Below are positions 35,184 to 43,555 of a stretch of 64,000 nucleotides of DNA, in pieces. The notes under the pieces were generated by a model that saw nothing but the letters and a program-made list of their open reading frames with translations, made no database searches and was not told the DNA's origin. Every line of letters starts with the position of its first letter. Positions within the stretch are counted from its first letter, which is position 1. Position numbers and translations under genes: made by a program. Source of the DNA: Terrabacter sp. Ter38 (lineage in GTDB: Bacteria > Actinomycetota > Actinomycetes > Actinomycetales > Dermatophilaceae); NCBI RefSeq assembly GCF_024519435.1, contig NZ_JALJRZ010000001.1:124001-188000 (forward strand), given 5' to 3'.

Positions 35184-35582
35184 TCAGAAGGCGAGCTCCT
35201 GCGCTCGACGCCGGATCTCGGTCTTGTGACCGGCCAGCATGGCGTCGATGGGAGCACCCTCGACGGGCAGCGTCTCGTCGGGGGTGTGCAGCCACTCGAT
35301 GATCTCGTCGTCGTTCATGCCACCGTCGGCCAGCACGGTGAAGGTGCCGCGCAGCTCGGGCCGCGGGCCGGTCTCGTCGAAGAACTTCGCTGGGATCGCG
35401 ACGACGCGCCGCGCACCGATGCGGGCCGCGAGGACCTCACGGTCGGCGATCAGCTGCCGCACCTGCGACAGCTGCAGACCGAGCCGCTCGGCGGCGTCGG
35501 GAACGGTCAGCCACTCCCCGACGAGCGACTCGAGGTCATGGGTGGTGGGCACGTCGGGCTGCGGTTCAGGGGTCTCGCTCAC
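35184..35582 (-). CDS. Rv2175c-like winged-helix DNA-binding protein
   Basis: 132-residue protein with an N-terminal winged-helix domain (GEWLTVPDAAERLGLQLSQVRQLIADREVLAAR) and a C-terminal Rv2175c-type domain (LRGTFTVLADGGMNDDEIIEWL). In M. tuberculosis Rv2175c is a substrate of the adjacent kinase PknL; the Thr/Ser-containing N-terminus here (SETPEPQPDVPTTHD) could be the matching phosphorylation site. The GTG start has only a weak ribosome binding site. The kinase gene lies 1.6 kb away. Confidence 0.87.
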   Translation of the reverse strand: MSETPEPQPDVPTTHDLESLVGEWLTVPDAAERLGLQLSQVRQLIADREVLAARIGARRVVAIPAKFFDETGPRPELRGTFTVLADGGMNDDEIIEWLHTPDETLPVEGAPIDAMLAGHKTEIRRRAQELAF

Positions 35583-35674
35583 AGGACGAGAGTCTGCCAC
35601 CGTCCCGACCCGTCCGCGCACACCCGCCGACCGCGATGGGCTGGAGCAGATCGGACGAATTACACGGGTGTATT

Positions 35675-35739
35675 TATACTTTAGTGCTCAATTATGCGCT
35701 ATCGTCACAGGCGCCACTCCGCTCACAAGCGTCACAAAG
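35675..35739 (+). promoter_or_regulatory. AT-rich promoter island with GTCACA repeats
   Basis: A conspicuous AT-rich patch (about 35655-35700) includes TATACT at 35675-35680, the best -10 here; no -35 is evident. Just downstream are GTCACAGGC (35704), CTCACAAGC (35722) and GTCACAAAG (35731), the last two being adjacent 9-bp direct repeats. GTCACA direct repeats are reported sites for the response regulator MtrA, which controls peptidoglycan hydrolases; that link is inferred. Confidence 0.5.
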
Positions 35740-35844
35740 CACCTGCGCAGCACCAGAGCACCCTCCAGCACCTCACCGACCCCTTCCGAACGCCCCTCCA
35801 CGCTTCTCGAACTCAGCCCGGGCTCCAGGAAAGGACTCCACCCC

Positions 35845-37029
35845 ATGCCCTTCGCCGACGTCGCCGCGCTCGCGCTGCCCGCACACGCCGCCGTGGCCCC
35901 CGTGGCCGCCACCCCGTGGCAGACCGTCACGGTTCGCCCGGGTGACACGATCTGGCACCTCGCCCTCGCCAACCACACGACCGTCCAGGCGATCGTCGAG
36001 AAGAACCGGCTCACCGCACGCGGATCGGTGATCCGCCCGGGGCAGAAGCTGCTCGTGCCCGGTCGTCCCTCGGCGACCCCGGCCCGGTCCGCTGCGGCGA
36101 CGGCGGCACCCGTCCGCCCCGCGAGCACGACCGCGACCGTCATCCACGTGGTGCGCTCGGGCGAGACGATGAGCGGGATCGCCCAGCGTTACGGGGTCTC
36201 ACTGACCAAGCTCCTCGCCGCGAACCGGCTCCCCAACGCAGGCCTCATCTTCGTCGGGCAGCGGATCAGCGTGCCAGGTGCGAAGGCACCGGCCACGCCG
36301 TCGGCGCCCACGCCCGCCACGCCGACGCCCGCGAAGCCGACGACGGGACCGACCACCCCGAGCGGTGCCGGCACGATCTACGTCGTCAAGGCCGGCGACA
36401 GCATGAGCGTCATCGCCCAGCGCTTCGGCGTCTCGCTGACCAAGCTGCTCGCCGCCAACAAGCTGGCCGACGCGAGTCGGATCTACGTGGGCCAGAAGAT
36501 CGTCATCCCCGGCACCGTCTCAGCCCCCACGCCGACGACGCCGGCCCCCGCCCCGGCGCCTGCGCCGGGCTACCAGTACCCCAGCAAGACCGCGCAGGCC
36601 GTCGCCGAGAGCAAGGCGAAGCTCGCGGCCATGGACGTGCCCAGCCGCACCGACACTGCTGCGATGATCCGCGCGACCGCGACCCGCCAGGGCGTCGACC
36701 CGAAGCTCGCGCTCGCCATCGGCTACCTCGAGTCCGGGTGGTACCAGCGCGCTGTCTCCTACACCGACGCCGTGGGCGTCATGCAGCTCATGCCGGTGGC
36801 CCAGACGTGGGCCTCGCAGCTCGCGGGCCGGACGCTCGACCGCTACGACACGCAGGACAACATCACCGGCGGCGTCCTCATCATCCGCGCCCTGCAGGCC
36901 AGCGCCGACTCGCGCGAGCAGGCCATCGCCGGCTACTACCAGGGCCTCTACTCGGTCCGCACCAAGGGCATGTACGAGGACACGAAGCGCTACGTGGCCA
37001 ACGTCATGGCCGTCTACGACCGCCTCTGA
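35845..37029 (+). CDS. LysM-repeat lytic transglycosylase
   Basis: 394-residue cell-wall enzyme. Three LysM domains (TVTVRPGDTIWHLA..., IHVVRSGETMSGIAQRYG..., IYVVKAGDSMSVIAQRFG...) are separated by Ala/Pro/Thr linkers and followed by a C-terminal SLT transglycosylase domain with catalytic Glu in GYLESGWY and GVMQLMPVAQ. The short Ala-rich N-terminus could be an atypical signal peptide, so an upstream start is not excluded; ATG 35845 has AGGAAAGG about ten bases before it. It is probably secreted or wall-bound and cleaves glycan strands. It is next to a PASTA kinase that senses the same polymer. Confidence 0.85.
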   Translation: MPFADVAALALPAHAAVAPVAATPWQTVTVRPGDTIWHLALANHTTVQAIVEKNRLTARGSVIRPGQKLLVPGRPSATPARSAAATAAPVRPASTTATVIHVVRSGETMSGIAQRYGVSLTKLLAANRLPNAGLIFVGQRISVPGAKAPATPSAPTPATPTPAKPTTGPTTPSGAGTIYVVKAGDSMSVIAQRFGVSLTKLLAANKLADASRIYVGQKIVIPGTVSAPTPTTPAPAPAPAPGYQYPSKTAQAVAESKAKLAAMDVPSRTDTAAMIRATATRQGVDPKLALAIGYLESGWYQRAVSYTDAVGVMQLMPVAQTWASQLAGRTLDRYDTQDNITGGVLIIRALQASADSREQAIAGYYQGLYSVRTKGMYEDTKRYVANVMAVYDRL

Positions 37030-37210
37030 CGGGGTGCCGCTCCGCGTCCCGGGAGCCCGACGGGGAGGTCGTCGGACGGCCCCCGGCGGGGAGCGCAGGC
37101 GGAGGTCTCGCGGTGCGCCTGACCCGCGCGCCCGTCAGGGCGGGGAGCGCGCCTGCACCGCGAGAGACCACGACGCGGCTGGCCTGCACCGGATGCGCGG
37201 ACCCAGCCCG

Positions 37211-37216
37211 TAAACT
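37211..37216 (+). promoter_or_regulatory. -10 element for a leaderless kinase mRNA
   Basis: TAAACT lies seven bases before the GTG at 37224, the spacing expected if transcription starts at or next to the start codon. No ribosome binding site is seen. Confidence 0.65.
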
Positions 37217-37223
37217 GCGGGGC

Positions 37224-39215
37224 GTGACGTCCAGCGTGGCGGACGCCCTCGTCGGTCGGGTGATCGACGGCCGGTACCGCATCCTCTCCCACCTCGCAGA
37301 CGGAGGCATGGCCTCTGTCTACGTGGCGCTGGACGGGCGGCTCGACCGGGAGGTGGCGCTCAAGATCATGCGCCCCGGACTCGCCACCGACGACGTCTTC
37401 GTCGAGCGCTTCCGCGCCGAGGCCCGGTCCGCGGCCCGGCTCAGCCACCCCAACGTCGTGGCCGTCTTCGACCAGGGCGAGGACGCCGGGGAGGTCTTCC
37501 TCGCGATGGAGCTCGTCGAGGGCAAGACGTTGCGCGACGTCATCCACGAGGAGGCACCCCTCACGGCCCGCGAGGCGCTCGCCATCCTCGAGCCCATCCT
37601 CTTGGCGCTGAGAGCGGCCCACGTGGCCGGCATGATCCACCGCGACGTCAAGCCCGAGAACGTCATCGTGCGGCGGGACGGCGAGGTCAAGGTCGCCGAC
37701 TTCGGCCTCGCGCGCGCGATCACCAACCAGGCCGCGACGAGCCAGACGGGCGTCCTGCTCGGCACGGTCTCCTACCTCTCCCCCGAGCAGGTCGAGCGCG
37801 GAGTCGCCGACACCCGCAGCGACGTGTATGCCGCGGGCCTGCTCCTCTTCGAGATGCTCACCGGGCGCAAGGCCGTCACCGGCGGCACCCCGATCCAGAT
37901 CGCGTACAACCACGTCCACGGATCGATCGTCACGCCGAGCTCCGTCGTCCCCGGCGTCCCCGGCGCGCTCGACGAGCTCGTCGCCCGTGCGACAGCCGTC
38001 GAGCCCGAGGACCGCTTCGAGTCGGCCGCCGCGTTCGTCGCCGCCCTGCGGGCGGTGCGTCGCGGTCTCTCGTCCGACGAGCTCGAACGGCGCGGGATCG
38101 CGCTCGCGACCGACCCTGCGGCCACCTCGGCGCTGTCGCCCGTGTCGTCGACGACGCACCTGCCCGCACCGGCTCGACCGGAGCGGTCCGACCTGCCCAG
38201 CTCCCCCGAGCGACACCGCACCCGACCCAACGAGGTCGGACGTGCGGCCCTGGCCGGGATGCCCGTCCACGACGACGGCCCCGCCCTCGAGCACACCGCA
38301 GCCATGCCGATCGACCGGCGGGCCGGCCGCCGACGGCGGTGGCCCCTGTGGGTCGCGGCCCTCCTCGTCGTCGGCGGTGTGGGGTTCGGCGGCTGGTGGT
38401 TCACGGCCGGCCCGGCAGGCTCGACCGTCGTGCCGGCCGTCGTCGGTCAGCCGGTCGCGCAGGCCGAGGGCGCGATCGAACAGGCCGCCCTGACGGCCGA
38501 GACCGTCGAGGAGTTCTCCGAGGCGAAGGCCAAGGGCGTCGTGCTCCGTGTCGAGCCCGGCGCGGGCAGCGAGCTCGGCAAGGAGTCGACCGTCCGTCTC
38601 GTCGTCTCCAAGGGCAAGGAGCGGTATGCCGTGCCGAAGCTCGTCGGGGTCAGGCTCGGCGACGTCGGGGCGACCCTGTCACCCCTGACGCTCCGTCTCG
38701 GCGACCGCTCCGAGAAGTGGAGCGAGACGGTGGCCAAGGGCCTCGTCATCTCCCAGGACCCCGCTGCCGGCGCGTCGGTCAGGCGCAGCACCTCCGTGTC
38801 CGTCGTCGTCTCCAGGGGCCGCGAGCCGATCGAGGTGCCCACGGTCACCGGCGCACCGTTCGACGCGGCTTCGGCAGCCATCACGAAGGCCGGGCTCACG
38901 GTGTCTCGGGGCGAGGACGTCAACAGCGACGCCGTGCCCGCCGGTCAGGTCGTCTCCCAGTCACCCGACAAGGGCACGCTGCACCGGGGCGACCCCGTCA
39001 CGGTCGTCGTGTCGAAGGGCCCGGTGCTGGTGCCGGTGCCCAACGTCGTCGACCAGCAGGACACCGCCGCCGAGAAGACGCTGACCGACCTCGGCTTCAC
39101 GGTCGACAAGCAGTACCCCTTCGGCGCGCTCTTCGAGAAGAAGGTCCGGGCTCAGGACCCTGCGGCGGGCACGCCTGTGCCCAAGGGCACGACGATCCAC
39201 CTGACGATCGTCTGA
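37224..39215 (+). CDS. Ser/Thr protein kinase with four PASTA domains (pknL position)
   Basis: 663-residue transmembrane kinase. Kinase domain (about 1-275): glycine loop HLADGGMASVYVA, ATP lysine VALKIM, catalytic HRDVKPENV, DFG in VADFGLA and activation-segment GTVSYLSPEQV. A linker leads to one membrane helix (LWVAALLVVGGVGFGGWW) and four extracellular PASTA repeats to the C-terminus. PASTA domains bind muropeptides and control division and wall synthesis. It occupies the place of M. tuberculosis pknL, which lacks PASTA domains, so it resembles PknB in structure. The GTG start appears leaderless. Confidence 0.92.
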   Translation: MTSSVADALVGRVIDGRYRILSHLADGGMASVYVALDGRLDREVALKIMRPGLATDDVFVERFRAEARSAARLSHPNVVAVFDQGEDAGEVFLAMELVEGKTLRDVIHEEAPLTAREALAILEPILLALRAAHVAGMIHRDVKPENVIVRRDGEVKVADFGLARAITNQAATSQTGVLLGTVSYLSPEQVERGVADTRSDVYAAGLLLFEMLTGRKAVTGGTPIQIAYNHVHGSIVTPSSVVPGVPGALDELVARATAVEPEDRFESAAAFVAALRAVRRGLSSDELERRGIALATDPAATSALSPVSSTTHLPAPARPERSDLPSSPERHRTRPNEVGRAALAGMPVHDDGPALEHTAAMPIDRRAGRRRRWPLWVAALLVVGGVGFGGWWFTAGPAGSTVVPAVVGQPVAQAEGAIEQAALTAETVEEFSEAKAKGVVLRVEPGAGSELGKESTVRLVVSKGKERYAVPKLVGVRLGDVGATLSPLTLRLGDRSEKWSETVAKGLVISQDPAAGASVRRSTSVSVVVSRGREPIEVPTVTGAPFDAASAAITKAGLTVSRGEDVNSDAVPAGQVVSQSPDKGTLHRGDPVTVVVSKGPVLVPVPNVVDQQDTAAEKTLTDLGFTVDKQYPFGALFEKKVRAQDPAAGTPVPKGTTIHLTIV

Positions 39216-39222
39216 GGCGTCT

Positions 39223-40122
39223 GTGACTCCTGCGGCGCGTACGCGCCTGGCAACGCTGCTCCTCGTCGCGCTCACAGCCGTGTGGGGCTCGACGTTCTTC
39301 CTCATCCGCGATCTCGTCGAGACCGTCCCGCCCGTCGACTTCCTCGCGGTGCGTTTCAGCCTGTCGGCCGTCATCATGCTCCTGGTGTTCTGGCGGCCGG
39401 TGCGGGCCCTGAGCCGCCGTCAGGTCCTCGTCGGTGTCGGTCTCGGCGCGCTCTACGGACTGGCCCAGATCTTCCAGACGCAGGGTCTCGCGACAACACC
39501 GGCCTCCGTGTCGGGCTTCATCACCGGCACCTACGTCGTGCTCACCCCGGTCTTCACCGCCGTCCTGCTGCGCGAGCGCGTGGCCGGATCCACCTGGGCT
39601 GCAGTCGGGCTCGCGACCGTGGGCCTCGCCCTGCTGTCGCTCAACGGCTTCTCCGTCGGGGTCGGCGAGGCCCTCACCCTGCTCGCCGCCGCCCTCTACG
39701 CCCTGCACATCGTCGGCCTCGGCCGCTACAGCGCCTCCGAGATCGCGACCGGTCTGTCCGTCGTGCAGATGGTCGTCATCGCCGTGCTCTGCGTCGGCGG
39801 CGCGCTGCCCGGTGGCGTCATCCTGCCGAGCGGACCGGGCCAGTGGGCGTCCGTGCTCTACATGGTCGTCTTCGCCAGCATCCTGGCCCTGTGGGTCCAG
39901 ACGTGGGCGCAGGCTCACATGCCCGCCACGCGGGCGGCCATCGTCATGACGCTCGAGCCGGTCTTCGCGGCGTTCTTCGCCGTGACCCTGGGTGACGAGT
40001 CAGCCACCCTGCGGATGGTCGTCGGCGGCGCGCTCGTGCTCACCGCGATGTTTGCCGTCGAGCTCCTCGCGCGGCGACGCCCGGGTGAGCTGCCCGCCGA
40101 GGCCCTCCACCACGAGGTCTGA
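39223..40122 (+). CDS. DMT superfamily (EamA) transporter
   Basis: 299-residue membrane protein with ten predicted helices in two EamA repeats. The first half includes AVWGSTFFLIRDLVE and the second LEPVFAAFFAVTLGDE, both family-typical. It probably exports amino acids or other small metabolites; the substrate cannot be told. The GTG start lies seven bases after the kinase stop, so they are likely one transcript. Confidence 0.88.
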   Translation: MTPAARTRLATLLLVALTAVWGSTFFLIRDLVETVPPVDFLAVRFSLSAVIMLLVFWRPVRALSRRQVLVGVGLGALYGLAQIFQTQGLATTPASVSGFITGTYVVLTPVFTAVLLRERVAGSTWAAVGLATVGLALLSLNGFSVGVGEALTLLAAALYALHIVGLGRYSASEIATGLSVVQMVVIAVLCVGGALPGGVILPSGPGQWASVLYMVVFASILALWVQTWAQAHMPATRAAIVMTLEPVFAAFFAVTLGDESATLRMVVGGALVLTAMFAVELLARRRPGELPAEALHHEV

Positions 40123-40129
40123 CCCCGGG

Positions 40130-40225
40130 CACGGTCCCAACGAGCCGCCACGTGCGCCAAGGCGGAGTTGGCGCACCGGAACACGGTCCCAACGAGCCGC
40201 CACGTGCGCCAAGGCGGAGTTGGCG
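40130..40225. repeat. 44-bp direct repeat, two copies, each with a hairpin
   Basis: Copies at 40130-40173 and 40182-40225 are identical over 44 bases and separated by eight. Each contains the inverted pair CGCCAA/TTGGCG around a GGCGGAG loop; in the first copy the stem extends to a perfect 9 bp (40152-40160 with 40168-40176). They lie between the convergent transporter and threonine aldolase genes, so they may act as a double terminator. Confidence 0.9.
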
Positions 40226-40250
40226 GGTCGTTGGCGCGGGGTGGTCGGGG

Positions 40251-41318
40251 TCAGGCTGCCGCGGGCGCCGAGCGCAGCAGGCCGGTGAGGACGTCGATCG
40301 CGACGTCCGTGCCGGCGTCGTCGACATCGAGGTGCCACACGAGGCGCACGGCGCCGGGCCCGACGGCATACGTCCTCACGCCGGCGGCGAGGGCTGCGTC
40401 GACGAAGGCGGCGGAGGTCCACCCGACCGCGGCCACGTCGACGATGACGATGTTGGTCTCGACCGTGGCCAGGTCGACGGCGCTGGGTGCCGCCTCCGCC
40501 ATCGCCTCGGCGGCGCGTCGCGCCCGGGCGTGGTCGTCAGCGAGGCGCTCGACGTTGTGGTCGAGGGCGAAAAGCCCTGCGGCGGCGAGGATGCCGGCCT
40601 GTCTCATGCCGCCCCCGAAGCGCTTGCGCCAGATGCGCGACTCGGCCATGGCGTCAGCCGAGCCCGCGAGCACGCTGCCGACCGGGGCGCCGAGACCCTT
40701 GCTCAGACAGATCGAGACGGTGTCGAACTCACGGCCGTAGTCACCGACCGGTACGGCGGAGGCGACGTGCGCGTTGAAGAGCCTCGCCCCGTCGAGGTGC
40801 ATGGCGACCCCGCGCCCGCGCGTCACCTCGCGCGCGCGGCGGATCTCGTCGAGCGACTGCACGGTGCCGCCCCCGAAGTTGTGGGTGTTCTCGACGATCA
40901 CGAGCGACGTGCAGACCTGGTACGGCCCGACGCCGGTGATCATGAGGGACGCGGCGTCGTCGGCGCGGAAGCGGCCGCGCTCGGAGACCCAGGTCCGCGA
41001 CGAGATGCCGGAGAGCACCGCGGCGGCACCGAGCTCGGCCCGCACGACGTGGGCGAGCGAGTCGCCGATGAGCTCCTCGCCCGGCTTGACGTGCAGCCGC
41101 ACGCCGAGCTGGTTGGCCATCGAGCCAGAGGGCGTGAAGAGCGCGCCCTCGTGTCCGAGCATCCCCGCCACGCGCTCCTCGAGGGCGCGCAGCGTCGGGT
41201 CCTCACCGAAGACGTCGTCGCCGACCTCCGCGCGCGCCATGGCATCGCGCATGCCCTCGGAGGGCTGGGTCAGGGTGTCGCTGAGCAGGTCTGCCCGGAA
41301 GGGACTCGTCGCTGCCAC
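40251..41318 (-). CDS. ltaE: low-specificity L-threonine aldolase
   Basis: 355-residue PLP enzyme cleaving L-threonine and allo-threonine to glycine and acetaldehyde. Start FRADLLSDTLTQPSEGMRDAM is typical; the PLP lysine lies in SICLSKGLGAPVGS and HLDGARLFNA is the co-factor-binding Asp motif. The GTG start is three bases after the aroG stop, so it is probably expressed with aroG. Confidence 0.92.
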   Translation of the reverse strand: MAATSPFRADLLSDTLTQPSEGMRDAMARAEVGDDVFGEDPTLRALEERVAGMLGHEGALFTPSGSMANQLGVRLHVKPGEELIGDSLAHVVRAELGAAAVLSGISSRTWVSERGRFRADDAASLMITGVGPYQVCTSLVIVENTHNFGGGTVQSLDEIRRAREVTRGRGVAMHLDGARLFNAHVASAVPVGDYGREFDTVSICLSKGLGAPVGSVLAGSADAMAESRIWRKRFGGGMRQAGILAAAGLFALDHNVERLADDHARARRAAEAMAEAAPSAVDLATVETNIVIVDVAAVGWTSAAFVDAALAAGVRTYAVGPGAVRLVWHLDVDDAGTDVAIDVLTGLLRSAPAAA

Positions 41319-41321
41319 CGC

Positions 41322-42710
41322 TCAGGCCTGGCCGAGCATCTCGGCGACGAGGAACGCGAGCTCCAGCGACTGCTGGTGGTTCAGGCGCGGGTCGCACACG
41401 GACTCGTAGCGCTTCTCGAGATCGGAGTCGATGATCTTCTCCGCGCCGCCGAGGCACTCGGTGACGTCGTTGCCGGTGAGCTCGACGTGGATGCCGCCGG
41501 GGATCGTGCCGAGGGACCGGTGCACCTCGAAGAAGCCGCGCACCTCCTCGACGATGTCCTCGAAGTCACGCGTCTTGTAGCCGGACGGGCTCTCGAACGT
41601 GTTGCCGTGCATCGGGTCGCAGATCCACGTCACGGTCGCGCCGGACGCCGTCACCTTGTCGACGAGTGCCGGCAGGGCGTCGCGGATCGTGCCCGCGCCC
41701 ATGCGGGTGATGAAGGTCAGTCGGCCCGGGGTGCGGTTCGGGTCGACCGTGTCGATGAGGCGCAGCACCTCGTCGATGTCGGCCTTGGGCCCGAGCTTGA
41801 CGCCGATGGGGTTGCTGATGCGCGCGACGAAGTCGACGTGGGCGCCGTCGAGCTGCCGGGTGCGCTCGCCGACCCAGACGAAGTGGCCGGACGTGTCGTA
41901 GAGGCGCCCGGAGCGGGAGTCGATGCGCGTCAGCGGGCGCTCGTAGTCGAGCAGGAGCGCCTCGTGGGCGGCGTAGAACTCGACGGTGCGCATGGCGTCG
42001 AAGTCGGCACCACAGGCCCACATGAAGCGCATCGCCTTGTCGATGTCCTTGGCGATCTTCTCGTAGCGCTGGTTGGCCGAGTTGGCGACGAAGCCACGGT
42101 TCCAGTCGTGGACGTGCCGCAGGTCGGCGAATCCTCCGGTCGTGAAGGCGCGCACGAGGTTGAGGGTCGCCGAGCTCGCGTGGTACGCCCGGACGAGGCG
42201 CTGCGGGTCGGGGATGCGGGCGGTCTCGTGGAACGCGAAGTCGTTGACCATGTCGCCGCGGAAGGCGGGCAGGGTCACGCCCTCGCGGGTCTCGACGGTC
42301 GAGCTGCGCGGCTTGGCGTACTGCCCTGCCATGCGCCCGATCTTGATGACGGGCACCGACGCGCCGTAGGTCAGGACCGCGGCCATCTGGAGGATCGTCT
42401 TGATGCGGTCGCGGATGTTGTCGGCGGTCGCCGAGGCGAAGGTCTCGGCGCAGTCGCCGCCCTGGAGCACGAAGGCCTCGCCGACGGCGGCCTTGGCCAT
42501 CCGGTCGGTGAGGATGTCGCACTCGCCCGCGAAGACGAGCGGAGGATACGACGCGAGGGTCTCGATGACCTCGGCCAGGGCGGCCGTGTCAGGCCAGGCA
42601 GGCTGCTGCTGGGCCTCGAGCTCGGTGGCCGCGGCCGTGAGGGCGGCGAGGGCCTCGGACCCGTCAACGGGGTCGAGACCGGCATCGGCGGTGGCGGTCC
42701 TCGTGTTCAC
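41322..42710 (-). CDS. aroG: class II DAHP synthase
   Basis: 462-residue plant/mycobacterial-type 3-deoxy-D-arabino-heptulosonate 7-phosphate synthase, first step of the shikimate pathway. Motifs: FVLQGGDCAETF, GRMAGQYAKPRSS, VWVGERTRQLDGAHVDF and TWICDPMHGNT; the length equals that of the M. tuberculosis enzyme. TACGCT (minus strand, 42717-42722) six bases before the GTG suggests a leaderless mRNA. Allosteric inhibition by aromatic amino acids, alone or with chorismate mutase, is known in the family. Confidence 0.95.
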   Translation of the reverse strand: MNTRTATADAGLDPVDGSEALAALTAAATELEAQQQPAWPDTAALAEVIETLASYPPLVFAGECDILTDRMAKAAVGEAFVLQGGDCAETFASATADNIRDRIKTILQMAAVLTYGASVPVIKIGRMAGQYAKPRSSTVETREGVTLPAFRGDMVNDFAFHETARIPDPQRLVRAYHASSATLNLVRAFTTGGFADLRHVHDWNRGFVANSANQRYEKIAKDIDKAMRFMWACGADFDAMRTVEFYAAHEALLLDYERPLTRIDSRSGRLYDTSGHFVWVGERTRQLDGAHVDFVARISNPIGVKLGPKADIDEVLRLIDTVDPNRTPGRLTFITRMGAGTIRDALPALVDKVTASGATVTWICDPMHGNTFESPSGYKTRDFEDIVEEVRGFFEVHRSLGTIPGGIHVELTGNDVTECLGGAEKIIDSDLEKRYESVCDPRLNHQQSLELAFLVAEMLGQA

Positions 42711-42845
42711 TCCGCCAGCGTAGACGTCGCACAGGGGTGCCCCCGCGCGGGTCCGCATCCCGAAACCTGCGAGTGCCCCTGCTCGCGCCGCCGCTGACGT
42801 GTGCCGGGCAGCCGGCGGAGCCGGGTCAGCCCGGGTCCACACCGG

Positions 42846-43538
42846 TCACGTCTGGTCGCCGAGGTCGAGACCGCGCTCCATCGCGAAGCGGACGAGCTCG
42901 ACGCGGTTGTGCATCTGGAGCTTGCCGAAGATGTTCTGCACGTGGTTCTGCACGGTGCGGTGCGAGAGGAACAGCGTCGCTGCGATCTCCTTGTAGCCCA
43001 TGCCCGTCGCGACGTACTTGAGGATCTCGGTCTCGCGGTCGGTCAGCTCCGGGACGGGCCGCTCCGAGGTGCCTCCACCCGCGGCCTTGACGCGCCGGAA
43101 CTCGCCGAGGACGAGACCCGCGAGGCCGGCGGTGAAGACCGGCTCCCCTGCGGCCGTGGCCCGCACCGCGGCGAGGAACTCCTCACGTCCGGCCGACTTG
43201 ACGAGGTAGCCGAGCGCGCCGGCCTTGACCGCGTCGAGGACGTCCTGGTGGTCCCCGCTCGCCGAGAGGATGAGGATGCGGGTCGGCACCTGCGCCGCGG
43301 CGAGGGCGGCGCAGACCTCGGCGCCGGACAGGCCCGGGAGGTTGAGGTCGAGGACGAGGACGTCGGGGACCGTGGCCCGGGTGCGTGCCACGGCGGACCG
43401 GCCGTCGTCGGCGGTCGCGAGGACCTCGAATCCGGCGTCGGCGAGGTCACGGGCGACGGCGTCGCGCCACATCGGGTGGTCGTCGGCGACGACGACCCGG
43501 ACGTGCTCGGGCGGCGTGCTGCTCCCCTGCTGCGGCAT
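42846..43538 (-). CDS. LuxR-family response regulator (MacR-like)
   Basis: 230-residue NarL-type regulator. The receiver domain has acidic pair VVADDHP, phosphorylated Asp in VLVLDLNLPG and conserved Lys in YLVKSAG. The C-terminal LuxR helix-turn-helix is LTDRETEILKYVATGMGYKEIA...SHRTVQNHVQNIF. The ATG at 43538 has a strong AGGAGG, better than GTG 43559 which overlaps the kinase stop. It pairs with the histidine kinase immediately upstream. Confidence 0.92.
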   Translation of the reverse strand: MPQQGSSTPPEHVRVVVADDHPMWRDAVARDLADAGFEVLATADDGRSAVARTRATVPDVLVLDLNLPGLSGAEVCAALAAAQVPTRILILSASGDHQDVLDAVKAGALGYLVKSAGREEFLAAVRATAAGEPVFTAGLAGLVLGEFRRVKAAGGGTSERPVPELTDRETEILKYVATGMGYKEIAATLFLSHRTVQNHVQNIFGKLQMHNRVELVRFAMERGLDLGDQT

Positions 43539-43555
43539 GGCGTCCTCCTGATCCC

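Noticed and set aside
35583-35844. c-di-AMP (ydaO-type) riboswitch before the LysM gene
   Set aside because: These riboswitches often precede wall hydrolases in actinobacteria, but the conserved core sequences of that class are not present here.
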